From: Candidatus Agrococcus pullicola
GTDB lineage: Bacteria > Actinomycetota > Actinomycetes > Actinomycetales > Microbacteriaceae
NCBI GenBank assembly: GCA_019115685.1
Contig: DXDC01000462.1
Location: forward strand, 1-7,406
Length of the DNA: 7,406 bases
Direction: 5' to 3'
The position numbers and the translations under genes are program-made. Positions 1 through 7,406 of the stretch are shown in pieces; positions within the stretch are counted from its first letter, which is position 1, and each line of letters opens with the position of its first letter. Below the pieces are notes generated by a model that did no database searches, was not told where the DNA came from, and saw only the letters and a list, made by a program, of their open reading frames with translations.

Positions 1-3000
1 GGACGACGCAGCCTGCCGTGTGGGTGTCGGGCTTCTACGGCAGCGGCAAGTCCCACCTGGTCCGCGTCCTCCAGCACCTGTGGGCCGACACGAAGTTTCC
101 GAACGGCGCGACCGCGCGCGGTCTGACGAACATCCCCCAGGGCATCCAGGACCAGTTGACGGAGCTGACAACTCTCGGCCGACGCGACGGTGCCGCACCC
201 TGGGCGGCAGCAGGTGCACTCGACCGCAGCGGCGAGACCCTCAACTCGGTGTTCCTCTCGATCGTCCTCGGCGCGGCAGGACTGCCAACGCGTGTCGCCC
301 CCGCGCAGGTTGCGCTGTGGCTTGCAGGCAACGGGCACCTCGACGCCGTTCGTGACCACGTTGCGGCCAACGGCGGCGACCTCATCGAGGAGCTGGGTGA
401 GTACAACCTCAGCACACTGCTCGCGAACGCGATTCTCGTCTCCGACCCGGAGTTCGCCGCATCCGCCAGGGATGTGCGCGCGGCGCTGCGCAGCCAGTTC
501 CCGCCGGATACGCGCTCGTTCTCCACGGAGGAGACCATCGCCTTACTTAAGAAGATCCTTGAGTACGTCGGCGGTGGCCAGATCCCGCCGTCGCTGATCG
601 TCCTCGATGAGGTGCAGCAGTACATCAGCGGCGACGGCGGCCGAGCGATGGAGGTGCAGAACCTCGTCGAGTCGGTGTCGCGCGAGCTTGACGGTCGGTT
701 GCTGTTCGTTGCCACCGGCCAGCAGGAGCTGATGGCCGATTCGACGCTTCAGAAGATCCAGGACCGTTTCACCGTCAAGGTGGTGCTCAAGAACCAGGAC
801 GTCGACGCCGTCGTCCGCCGTGTGCTTCTGAGCAAGGAGACCGCCAAGAAGCCTGGCCTCGACAGCGCGTTGGCGTCGGTCGCCGGGCAGATCTCCCGGC
901 AGCTCATCGGGAGCAGGATTCAGCACACCGCGGCGGACGACAAGGACCTCGCCGAGGACTACCCGCTGCTTCCGTTGCGCCGTCGTTTCTGGGAGAGCGT
1001 GCTTCGCCAGGCAGACGCCGGCCGCGCTGGTCAGCTGCGTTCCCAGCTCCGCATCGTGCATGAGGCGAACCGGAAGGTTGCACCTGAGTTGGTGGGCACC
1101 GTGGTCGGTGCCGATTTCCTGTACGCCCAGAAGAACGAAGACCTGAACGGCGCGGGGCTGCTTCTCAAGGAGACACAGACCCTGATCCACGAGCAGGGGC
1201 AGAAGGACGCCCTGCGCGGGCGCGTCCTCGGTCTCATCCACCTCATCGGCCTGCTTCCGACGTCGGGCCACGGCGACATCGGCGTGCGTGCGACGGCGGA
1301 CCATCTTGTCGACCTGCTCGTCGAGGATCTTGCCAATGATGGCGACCGGCTTCGGCAGCAGGTGCCTGTCGTACTGGAAGCACTCGCCGAGGAGGGCGTT
1401 CTCCAGCAGGACGGAGAGGAGTTCCGTCTTCAGACCAAGGCAGGCCGAGAGTGGGACGAGGCGTTTCGTAGGCACCACGCGCAGGTGACCGACAGTGAGG
1501 TGAGTACCGAGCGCGACTCATTGCTGCTCGCGGAGATTGGGCGGTCGTTACCAGCCTCCATCCAGCAGGGCCGCGCCAAGGTGTCGCGCAAGCTTGCACT
1601 GCATTCCGACGCCTCGCTCCCACAGGACTCCGAGGCGATCTCTGTGTGGCTCCGCTCAGAGTGGGATGAGGGGATCACTGCGAAGCAGTTCGACGAGTCT
1701 GCCCGCAGCCTCGGTGCCGACTCGCCGATCGTTCTCGTCCATCTTCCCCGCCTTCAAGCCTCGGCGTTTGCGGCAGCGGTCCGCAACAAGATCGCCGCGC
1801 AGCGGGTGATCGACCAGCAGGGCATTCCGCAGGACGAGGAAGGCAAGCAGGCCCGAAGTGCGATGCAGACCCGTCTCAACCGTGCGACGGACCAGATGAG
1901 CGCTTACGTCCGCGACGTAATCTCTAAGGCAAACGTGCTCCTCGGTGGTGGAACGGCACCGGACGGGCTTTCTCTTCGTGAGCGCATCGAGGCAGGCGCG
2001 CGGGATGCCGCGACCCGCCTGTTCCCGCGGTTCGCTGAGGCTGACGACAACCGGTGGCCGCAAGTCATCGCTCGGGTGAAGAGCGGATCGGCGCCGGATG
2101 CGCTGAAGGCCGTCCAGCATGATGCTGACCCCGAGCAGCACAGAGTCGTCAAGGAGGTTCTCCGCCACATCGGCCCGGCTGGCACGTCTGCGAGCGACGT
2201 GGAGAAGGCCGTTACTTCGAAGCCTCTCGGCTGGCCTCGGGAGGCGCTCATGGCCTCCCTCGGGGTGCTCCTCGACACCGGGGTGATTCGAGCGATGCTC
2301 AACGGGAGCGACGCGACTACGGCCGACGTGCTCAAGCAGACCCGCCTAGGCAAGGTGCAGCTCCGCCACGAGGTCACGGTCCTCAAACCCGCCGAGAAAA
2401 TCCAGGCACGGCAGGTGCTGGGCAATCTCGGGTTCCAAACTGACAACGATGGACTTGTTTCGACCGTCGAACAGGCCGTCAAATCGCTCGTTGATCGCGC
2501 GAAGAATGTGAGCGGGCCTGCGCCACTCCCGGACGTTGCCGTGCCCAGCAACATCCAGGTCATCGTGAGTATGTTGGGTAACGATCGTGTGCACGCCTTG
2601 CTAGACGCAAAGATCGACCTCACGAGCTTCAACGACCGGCTCGCAGTATTGGAACGGCGGCGCAAGAGCCGGACGCTTTCGCTCGAACTGGCGCGTTCGC
2701 TTGCCGTGTCTGCCGCGGGGTTAGAGCGCGCGTCGGTCGCCCGTGGCCGCCTTGAAGCACTGGCCGCAGGCCGCGACCTGCTCGCTGATCCCGACCCCGT
2801 CGCTCCGATCGTCAAAGACTTGGCCAGCGCACTTCGTGATGCGATCCACGAATCCGCAGTAGCCCTGCGCGACGCCCGGGAAAGGGCTGTGGAAGCGCTC
2901 GAACAGCAGCCCGCATGGAAAAATCTCAACGAGGCGCAGCACGCGGCGCTTCTGGCGGAACACCACCTCGAAGCCGAGCCCGAACCAAACCTTGCCGATC

Positions 3001-3260
3001 CTTCAACTGTGCTGGAGGCTGCGCAGGCCCGACCTCTCCAGGGGTGGACCGCTGAATTCGATGCCATCCCACAGCGGGCCTCTCGAGCGCTGGAGGCGGC
3101 CGTTCAGCTCACGACGCCTTCTGCGAAGACGACAACGGTGAGGGTGTCGACGGCGAGCCTCAGCAGCACCGACCAGATCGAGCGTTATGTCGAGAACCTG
3201 CACACTCAGCTTCTCGATGCACTGAGCAGCGGAAACGATACCGTTGTGGTGAAGGGTTGA
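1..3260 (+). CDS. brxC: BREX P-loop ATPase, BrxC/PglY family (5' end missing)
   Basis: Large ATPase of BREX phage-defence systems, thought to supply an ATP-driven step for the PglX/PglZ complex in the cytoplasm. The frame is open from the left edge (first full codon at 3) to TGA at 3258-3260. The GTG at 18 is an internal valine: Walker A, GFYGSGKSH (30-56, Lys at 48-50), begins four residues later, while BrxC proteins carry a substantial N-terminal segment before it. Counting GTG 18 as residue 1, Walker B is LIVLDEVQQY (residues 193-202, Asp at 606-608, Glu at 609-611). A sensor-like strand LLFVATGQQEL follows, then QKIQDRF with a candidate arginine finger at 765-767. A winged-helix-like segment ends in FRLQTKAGREW (about residues 450-480). 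A second small helical domain with PLGWPREAL lies near 714-780. An Arg/Glu-rich, probably coiled-coil stretch spans about 860-1000. The acidic and polar tail resembles BrxC C-termini. Three TTA codons occur (543, 1548, 2721). PglY is the main alternative name, but the gene order favours BrxC. Confidence 0.88.
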   Translation, partial: TTQPAVWVSGFYGSGKSHLVRVLQHLWADTKFPNGATARGLTNIPQGIQDQLTELTTLGRRDGAAPWAAAGALDRSGETLNSVFLSIVLGAAGLPTRVAPAQVALWLAGNGHLDAVRDHVAANGGDLIEELGEYNLSTLLANAILVSDPEFAASARDVRAALRSQFPPDTRSFSTEETIALLKKILEYVGGGQIPPSLIVLDEVQQYISGDGGRAMEVQNLVESVSRELDGRLLFVATGQQELMADSTLQKIQDRFTVKVVLKNQDVDAVVRRVLLSKETAKKPGLDSALASVAGQISRQLIGSRIQHTAADDKDLAEDYPLLPLRRRFWESVLRQADAGRAGQLRSQLRIVHEANRKVAPELVGTVVGADFLYAQKNEDLNGAGLLLKETQTLIHEQGQKDALRGRVLGLIHLIGLLPTSGHGDIGVRATADHLVDLLVEDLANDGDRLRQQVPVVLEALAEEGVLQQDGEEFRLQTKAGREWDEAFRRHHAQVTDSEVSTERDSLLLAEIGRSLPASIQQGRAKVSRKLALHSDASLPQDSEAISVWLRSEWDEGITAKQFDESARSLGADSPIVLVHLPRLQASAFAAAVRNKIAAQRVIDQQGIPQDEEGKQARSAMQTRLNRATDQMSAYVRDVISKANVLLGGGTAPDGLSLRERIEAGARDAATRLFPRFAEADDNRWPQVIARVKSGSAPDALKAVQHDADPEQHRVVKEVLRHIGPAGTSASDVEKAVTSKPLGWPREALMASLGVLLDTGVIRAMLNGSDATTADVLKQTRLGKVQLRHEVTVLKPAEKIQARQVLGNLGFQTDNDGLVSTVEQAVKSLVDRAKNVSGPAPLPDVAVPSNIQVIVSMLGNDRVHALLDAKIDLTSFNDRLAVLERRRKSRTLSLELARSLAVSAAGLERASVARGRLEALAAGRDLLADPDPVAPIVKDLASALRDAIHESAVALRDARERAVEALEQQPAWKNLNEAQHAALLAEHHLEAEPEPNLADPSTVLEAAQARPLQGWTAEFDAIPQRASRALEAAVQLTTPSAKTTTVRVSTASLSSTDQIERYVENLHTQLLDALSSGNDTVVVKG

Positions 3261-3265
3261 TAATG
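3251..3265 (+). promoter_or_regulatory. Ribosome binding site and start region of pglX
   Basis: The last codons of brxC contain a purine-rich GAAGGG (3251-3256), six bases before ATG at 3263-3265. This is good Shine-Dalgarno spacing for that ATG. A TTG at 3257 is also in frame and would overlap the brxC stop as TTGA, but it directly abuts the GAAGGG and would add only Met-Ile. I therefore prefer ATG 3263. The brxC stop (3258-3260) is two bases upstream, so ribosomes ending brxC could reinitiate directly on pglX. This reading is based on spacing alone. Confidence 0.6.
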
Positions 3266-6200
3266 ACGACAACGACAACAGTCCTAAACTCCGGCCAACG
3301 TCGGTTCCTCGACACGCAGACGCAACACGCCCGAGAGGCTGCGCAGCGTGCGGCCGAGGATGCCCTGCGCGCACTCGCGGTGGGGGAACCGAGCCGTCCA
3401 GGGTACCTGAGCGACGACCAGAACAAGCTCCGGCTCGCATTGCGCGACAAGGCGCGGCAGCTAGGCGATGACACCGCACGTGCGGCTGCGCCGCTCACCA
3501 ACTTGATCCACGACGTGGCCTACGAGCAGTGGCATCATTTGCTGTTTGCCCGCTTCTTGGAAGTCAACGGCCTCCTCCGGCACCCGGAGTACCGCGACAT
3601 TCCGCTGTCTCTGGAGGACTGCGGCGATCTCGCGTCCGACATTGACGAATCCGACGCGTGGGCCGTTGCCGCTCGCTTCGCATCGGAGATCCTGCCCGGC
3701 GTGTTCCGCCTGACCGACCCCGCGGTGCAGGTGCGATTCGCAGCCGAGCACCGCAACGCGCTGGAGCGTCTCCTCCTGGAGATCCCCGCTGAGGTGTTCA
3801 CGACTGAAGACGCGCTCGGCTGGGTGTATCAGTTCTGGCAGACGGCCGAGAAGAAACGGGTCAACGACTCAGGCATCAAGATTGGCGGCGCAGACCTGTC
3901 TCCCGTTACGCAGCTGTTCACCGAGAACTACATGGTGCGGTTCCTGCTGGAGAACTCGCTCGGAGCATGGTGGGCCGCACAGCACCCCGACTCTCCGCTC
4001 ATCGCAAGCTGGGAGTACCTGCGCCGCAACGAGGATGGCTCTCCCGCCGCGGGCTCGTTCAGCGATTGGCCTGAGTGTGCCGCCGACGTGACCGTGATGG
4101 ATCCGTGCTGCGGCTCCGGTCACTTTCTTGTCGCCATGTTCGGGATGCTCTGGCGCATGCGCGCCGAGGAGGAGGAAATGACACCGGCCGAGGCGCAGGA
4201 TGCCGTCCTCCGCGACAACCTTCACGGCCTCGAACTCGACCCGCGCTGCACTCAAATCGCGACCTTCAACGTGGCGTTGGAAGCGTGGAAGCAGGGTGGG
4301 TTCCGCGACCTCCCTGCTCCGCAGATCACGTGTTCGGGCGTGCCGGTTCGTGCGAATCGCTCAGACTGGGAGGCCCTCGCAAGTGAAGACGTTGAGTTGA
4401 GGAAAGTGATGACTCGTCTTCACTCACTGTTTCAAAACGCCGATACCTTGGGCTCCCTCATCGACCCAAGGTCCACAAAGGCTGACAACGAGCTTTTCGG
4501 CCATGACATGAGCGTCGGTGTTTCCTCAGATCATGTTCGACACTTGATGACAAAGGCGCTAAGTCGGGAGGATGGTGAGAACTCCGTTCTTGGTCATGCG
4601 GCGGACGATGTAGTGCAGGCGGCTGACTTGCTCAGCCGCACCTACAGCTTGGTGGCCACAAATCCGCCGTTTCTGCAGCGCGGAGCCATGGACGAGTTGT
4701 TGCAAGCGCACGCCGATACCCACTATTCCGCAGCCCGTGGCGATCTTGCCACGATGATGCTGGATCGCTGTTTGGCATTTATTGGTCAGCATGGAACCAT
4801 CGCTGCCATCTCGCCTCAGAACTGGTTGTTTCTAAAGACATACGCTGATTTCAGGGGAGTGCTCCAGGATGCTGAGTTGCCCAGATTGATTGCGGTTCTT
4901 GGAGAGGGTGCTTTCGGGTCTTCCGCTGCCGCAGGGGCATTCGTGAGTGCGACGATCCTAGGCCCTAGACAGGTAACAGGTCCTCGGTACATTGACGCGT
5001 CGGACGGTTCACTGACAGATAAGATAACAGTGCTTCGCCGCGGACCGATCGTCACGAGGACAAGCGGGGAAGCTCAGGATTCCGGCATCATGCTACCCCC
5101 GAGAGGTCAGTCTCCACTTTCCGGGGTCCCGTTAGCATCTTTGGCGGATGTGGTAGCTGGACTGCAAACCGGTGATGTTGCGCGTTTCGTGCGCAAGTTT
5201 TGGGAGATGCCGAGGATAGCTAACGGATGGTCCAGATACCAGACATCGCCGACTTCCCAAGGATCAGGCGGCTTAGACGCTGCCATCTACTGGGCTGATG
5301 GCAGCGCGTTGACCAAGGAAGTTGGGGCGGTTGTCCGGGGCGCCCGAGCGTGGGGAAAACGGGGTATCGCAGTCAAGCTCTTCAGATCCCTTGAAGTGGC
5401 ACCCTATCTTGGTGATCTGTTTGATCAGTCAGTGGCCGTGATAGTGCCAAAGAGGGAACAAACGTACACGGCACTCTTGCGGTTTGTCAGTTCACCTCGC
5501 TTTGAAGAGGCCGTCCGTTCCGTTGATCGCAAGGTGAACGTGACACCGGCGGCCCTTGGTAAGGCTCTCGTCGATATTCAGGAGTGGCAGAACGAAGAAC
5601 CTGAGGTGCTGGCCCATGACGACACTGACGTCTCGCAATGGGTGTTTTCTGGATTGACGGATAGATCAAGCTCTCCGCTCGTCGTGGCTGTCGCCAGGCT
5701 CCTTGGGTACGGATGGCCCGATCAAGGGTCGGACAACATTGAGGAACTTGTGGATCCGGACGGAATCGCGGCGCTTGTGTCGCTACCAGGCGAGGCTGAC
5801 CTCTCGACTCGACTCCGTCAACTCCTGGCCGTCGCATTCGGCTCCGCATGGTCTAGCAATCTCGAGCGCCAACTTGTCATCGATGCCGGAGGCAAGAATG
5901 GTAAGCTCGACGACTGGCTCCGCGACTCGTTCTTTGCCCAGCACGTCAAGATCTTCCACAACCGACCGTTTTTGTGGCACATTTGGGACGGCCGAAAAGA
6001 CGGGTTCTCGGCGATCGTCAACTATCACAAGCTCAACCGGAGGACACTGGAGAAACTGACCTTCACTTCTCTCGGTGCGTGGATTGACCGGCAGAAGCAC
6101 GAGGCGAACGCTGAACGGGCCGGTGCCGAGGCTCGCTTGGCCGCCGCCGAGGATCTCCAGCGCAGGCTCAAGCTTATTCTTGAAGGGGTACCGCCATACG

Positions 6201-6448
6201 ACATTTACGTAAGGTGGAAGTCCTTGGCTGAACAGCCGATCGGCTGGGATCCGGATCTTGATGATGGCGTGCGGCTTAACATCCGTCCGTTTGTCAAAGC
6301 AGGAGTCTTGCGGGTCAAGCTCGACTCCAAGATCAAGTGGGGGAAGGACCGCGGAAAGAACCCCGACGGTTCAGAGCGGATCAACGACCTGCACCCTACC
6401 CTCGATGAGCGCCGGGCAGCTAGGCGTGAAGCGGAGACCACAGAATGA
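3263..6448 (+). CDS. pglX: BREX N6-adenine DNA methyltransferase PglX
   Basis: Site-specific adenine methyltransferase that in BREX marks host DNA and is also needed for phage exclusion. The gene is complete at 1061 codons from ATG 3263 (1063 from TTG 3257), slightly shorter than the roughly 1200 residues common in type 1. Numbering from ATG 3263, a helical N-terminal domain (about 50-210) contains NLIHDVAYEQWHHLLFARFLEV, broken here as NLIHDVAYEQ then WHHLLFARFLEV. The block TQLFTENYMVRFLLENSLG starts at 216. SAM-binding motif I is DPCCGSGHFL (280-289), followed by HGLELD (Asp 326), the usual acidic ribose contact. Catalytic motif IV is NPPF (467-470), which indicates N6-adenine as the target. 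The specificity region should follow (about 510-850). Conserved C-terminal blocks are FHNRPFLWHIWDGRKDG from 898, a charged helical stretch (about 942-975), PPYDIYVRWKSL from 977 and KDRGKNPDG near 1028. I see no frameshift. The middle of the gene is lower in G+C than both ends, and its two TTA codons (5132, 5273) fall there. A solitary Eco57I-like type IIG enzyme is the main alternative, made unlikely by the neighbours. Confidence 0.9.
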   Translation: MTTTTTVLNSGQRRFLDTQTQHAREAAQRAAEDALRALAVGEPSRPGYLSDDQNKLRLALRDKARQLGDDTARAAAPLTNLIHDVAYEQWHHLLFARFLEVNGLLRHPEYRDIPLSLEDCGDLASDIDESDAWAVAARFASEILPGVFRLTDPAVQVRFAAEHRNALERLLLEIPAEVFTTEDALGWVYQFWQTAEKKRVNDSGIKIGGADLSPVTQLFTENYMVRFLLENSLGAWWAAQHPDSPLIASWEYLRRNEDGSPAAGSFSDWPECAADVTVMDPCCGSGHFLVAMFGMLWRMRAEEEEMTPAEAQDAVLRDNLHGLELDPRCTQIATFNVALEAWKQGGFRDLPAPQITCSGVPVRANRSDWEALASEDVELRKVMTRLHSLFQNADTLGSLIDPRSTKADNELFGHDMSVGVSSDHVRHLMTKALSREDGENSVLGHAADDVVQAADLLSRTYSLVATNPPFLQRGAMDELLQAHADTHYSAARGDLATMMLDRCLAFIGQHGTIAAISPQNWLFLKTYADFRGVLQDAELPRLIAVLGEGAFGSSAAAGAFVSATILGPRQVTGPRYIDASDGSLTDKITVLRRGPIVTRTSGEAQDSGIMLPPRGQSPLSGVPLASLADVVAGLQTGDVARFVRKFWEMPRIANGWSRYQTSPTSQGSGGLDAAIYWADGSALTKEVGAVVRGARAWGKRGIAVKLFRSLEVAPYLGDLFDQSVAVIVPKREQTYTALLRFVSSPRFEEAVRSVDRKVNVTPAALGKALVDIQEWQNEEPEVLAHDDTDVSQWVFSGLTDRSSSPLVVAVARLLGYGWPDQGSDNIEELVDPDGIAALVSLPGEADLSTRLRQLLAVAFGSAWSSNLERQLVIDAGGKNGKLDDWLRDSFFAQHVKIFHNRPFLWHIWDGRKDGFSAIVNYHKLNRRTLEKLTFTSLGAWIDRQKHEANAERAGAEARLAAAEDLQRRLKLILEGVPPYDIYVRWKSLAEQPIGWDPDLDDGVRLNIRPFVKAGVLRVKLDSKIKWGKDRGKNPDGSERINDLHPTLDERRAARREAETTE
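4381..5520 (+). other. Low-GC segment of pglX covering motif IV and the presumed target-recognition region
   Basis: Counting G+C by hand in 60-base lines gives 26/60 at 4381, 30/60 at 4501, 29/60 at 4741, 30/60 at 4801, 33/60 at 5161 and 30/60 at 5401. Lines outside give 42/60 at 3301 and 41/60 at 1201. The segment is not uniform: 37/60 at 4621 and 38/60 at 5041. The 3' part of pglX recovers only partly (35/60 at 5521, 36/60 at 5821). Rare codons for a high-GC host cluster here, including ATA in DKITV, PRIAN and AVIVPK, and TTA at 5132 and 5273. The segment starts after the SAM-binding half and includes NPPF (4661-4672). The boundaries are approximate, and assigning target recognition to it rests on the usual PglX domain order. 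Confidence 0.5.
6433..6448 (+). promoter_or_regulatory. Ribosome binding site and ATGA overlap of pglX and pglZ
   Basis: GGAG at 6433-6436 lies eight bases before the pglZ ATG (6445-6447). This ATG overlaps the pglX stop TGA (6446-6448) in the sequence ATGA. The arrangement is typical of translational coupling by termination and reinitiation, and would tie PglZ output to PglX output. It also supports ATG 6445 as the pglZ start. Confidence 0.7.
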
Positions 6449-7406
6449 CAACCGTCAGGGCCGTCATTGCGGAAGCACTCCGCGACGCCGCAACCTTCAA
6501 TACGGGGGCGAACTCCGCCCCTGCGGCTGTGCTGTGGGCTGACCCCGATCGCTCGTGGGCACCAGTGATCCGCAGGCTTCAGGAGGTAGTGCCGATTCTC
6601 GCCCTCGGCGATTACGAAACGGAAGCCGCGCAAGGCCCGGCGCTCTGGCTTCGCGCTGTTCTCGCAGCACCCAAGTCAGCGGAACTACCAGCCCATCTCG
6701 CCGAACGAGACGAACGTAACCCGTGGGTGATCTACCTGCCTGGTGTCAGTCGAGGTTCCGTGGCCGAGGCAGCGGCGCTCGACGACTCACTCGCGCCGCT
6801 GGCCGAGGTTGCGATCCGCTCGAACTGGTGGCCCTCCGCCCACGGCCAGACTCCATGGACGCCGCACTCGTTCCTCGCGTCGAAGCAGGGTGCCGGGCTC
6901 GACATCGCCAGCGACAGCGCGACGAAGGCAGCCCTCGCTCAAGTGCTGGATAAGTTCCTCTTCGAGGACATCGATGACCTCAAACGTATGGGGCGTCTCG
7001 ATTCGTCTCGCCTGCACCACCTCGTGCTCGATGACTCGGTGCGCACCCTCCTCGAATGGATGAATGATCCGGACGCTGTGCGGGCCTCGCTCGAAGGCGC
7101 GCAGTGGCAGGCCCTTGTCTCCTCCTGCAAGTCCGTCTACGGCTTCAGCCCCGAGAAGGACGGCACACTCACCGCAGCCAGCAAGCTCGGCGGCCGATCG
7201 GGCGAGTGGGGAGCTGTCTGGCAACGGTTCGCGGAGAACCCGAGCCGCTATCCGAACCTCCCTGCCTTGCTCGACCAGGCGCGGCCCTCCGTGGTGCCGC
7301 TCTTTGGAGACATGGACCCGCACCCCGACTCGTGGCCCTCGTGGAACCGCGATGAGGAGGAGGCCATCAGGTCCGCGCTTGATGCATTGGGCACTCATCC
7401 CGACCC
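6445..7406 (+). CDS. pglZ: BREX PglZ-family protein, N-terminal part (3' end missing)
   Basis: PglZ is the alkaline-phosphatase-superfamily protein found in every BREX type; it associates with PglX and is required for phage exclusion. The frame runs from ATG 6445 to the right edge without a stop, giving 320 full codons of a protein that is usually 700-900 residues long. Seen in order: VLWADPDRSW (29-38), LALGDYETEAAQGPALWLR (52-70), WVIYLPGVSR (94-103), a segment ending in SNWW (126-129), PWTPHSFLASKQGAGLDI (137-154), and an SWPSWNRDEEEAIRSAL helix near the cut. These blocks match my memory of the N-terminal region of the PglZ variant called type B in BREX-1-like systems; I could not check this against a database. 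The metal-binding Asp/His residues of the phosphatase-like core should lie downstream and cannot be seen, so whether the enzyme is intact is unknown. No TTA codon is present, and base composition is high-GC like brxC. Confidence 0.82.
   Translation, partial: MTTVRAVIAEALRDAATFNTGANSAPAAVLWADPDRSWAPVIRRLQEVVPILALGDYETEAAQGPALWLRAVLAAPKSAELPAHLAERDERNPWVIYLPGVSRGSVAEAAALDDSLAPLAEVAIRSNWWPSAHGQTPWTPHSFLASKQGAGLDIASDSATKAALAQVLDKFLFEDIDDLKRMGRLDSSRLHHLVLDDSVRTLLEWMNDPDAVRASLEGAQWQALVSSCKSVYGFSPEKDGTLTAASKLGGRSGEWGAVWQRFAENPSRYPNLPALLDQARPSVVPLFGDMDPHPDSWPSWNRDEEEAIRSALDALGTHPD

Noticed and set aside
18..20. GTG at 18 as the start of the first gene
   Set aside because: The frame is open to the left edge, and the preceding codons read Thr-Thr-Gln-Pro-Ala. 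Walker A would begin only four residues after this start, which is too close for the family.
543..1478. A 311-codon open frame on the minus strand inside brxC
   Set aside because: It overlaps the Walker B and AAA+ coding region. It is Leu/Arg/His-rich without a recognisable motif, as expected from the complement of GC-biased codons.
1904..3067. A 387-codon open frame on the minus strand inside brxC
   Set aside because: It lies opposite a well-supported ATPase gene. Its product is a low-complexity Ser/Arg/Ala-rich sequence typical of antisense frames in high-GC DNA, and no recognisable domain is visible.
3263..6448. A homopolymer or short tandem repeat tract in pglX that could give phase variation, as in Streptomyces coelicolor pglX
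   Set aside because: The longest single-base runs I saw are about five bases (for example G5 near 3382 and 6339, and C5 near 5096). The ACGACAACGACAACA stretch at 3265-3280 is too short and imperfect to call a slippage tract.
6787..7398. A 203-codon open frame on the minus strand opposite pglZ
   Set aside because: The + strand frame is open throughout, starts with a coupled ATGA and carries PglZ-like blocks. The minus-strand product shows no family resemblance.
1..7406. Promoter, terminator, tRNA, CRISPR array or insertion sequence
   Set aside because: No intergenic space exists between the three genes. I saw no hairpin followed by a T-run, no regularly spaced repeats and no transposase-like frame.

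Overview
The window looks like chromosomal accessory DNA from a high-GC bacterium, most likely an actinomycete. Sample 60-base lines at 1201 and 3301 count to about 68-70% G+C. It is entirely coding on the + strand. It holds three consecutive genes in one tight operon, with no intergenic space, RNA gene, repeat array or mobile element. Both ends cut through genes.

Layout: (1) positions 1-3260 carry the 3' part of a large P-loop ATPase of the BrxC/PglY family. The N-terminus is missing and the Walker A motif sits right at the left edge. (2) Positions 3263-6448 carry a complete 1061-residue class I N6-adenine DNA methyltransferase of the PglX family. (3) Positions 6445-7406 carry the first 320 codons of a PglZ-family protein, cut by the right edge. 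The joins are a 2-base gap (or a 4-base overlap if a TTG start is used) between genes 1 and 2, and an ATGA 4-base overlap between genes 2 and 3. One polycistronic mRNA with translational coupling is therefore likely.

Together these are the core brxC-pglX-pglZ genes of a BREX (Bacteriophage Exclusion) anti-phage system. In known BREX systems PglX methylates a non-palindromic host motif on one strand, which marks self DNA. BrxC, PglZ and the other Brx proteins use this mark to block phage DNA replication. The order ATPase-methylase-PglZ matches types 1 and 6 and differs from the pglW-X-Y-Z order of type 2. The PglZ N-terminal region resembles what I remember of the 'type B' PglZ variant. The genes that would settle the subtype (brxA/brxB/brxE upstream; brxL, or brxD and a helicase, downstream) lie outside the window.

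The most notable internal feature is a drop in G+C within pglX, from about 4380 to 5520 (43-62% in most sampled lines). It starts just after the SAM-binding half and covers the NPPF catalytic motif and the presumed target-recognition region. This suggests that the specificity module was exchanged or acquired separately from the rest of the operon. I did not find a clearly new system; the content is a recognisable defence operon core.
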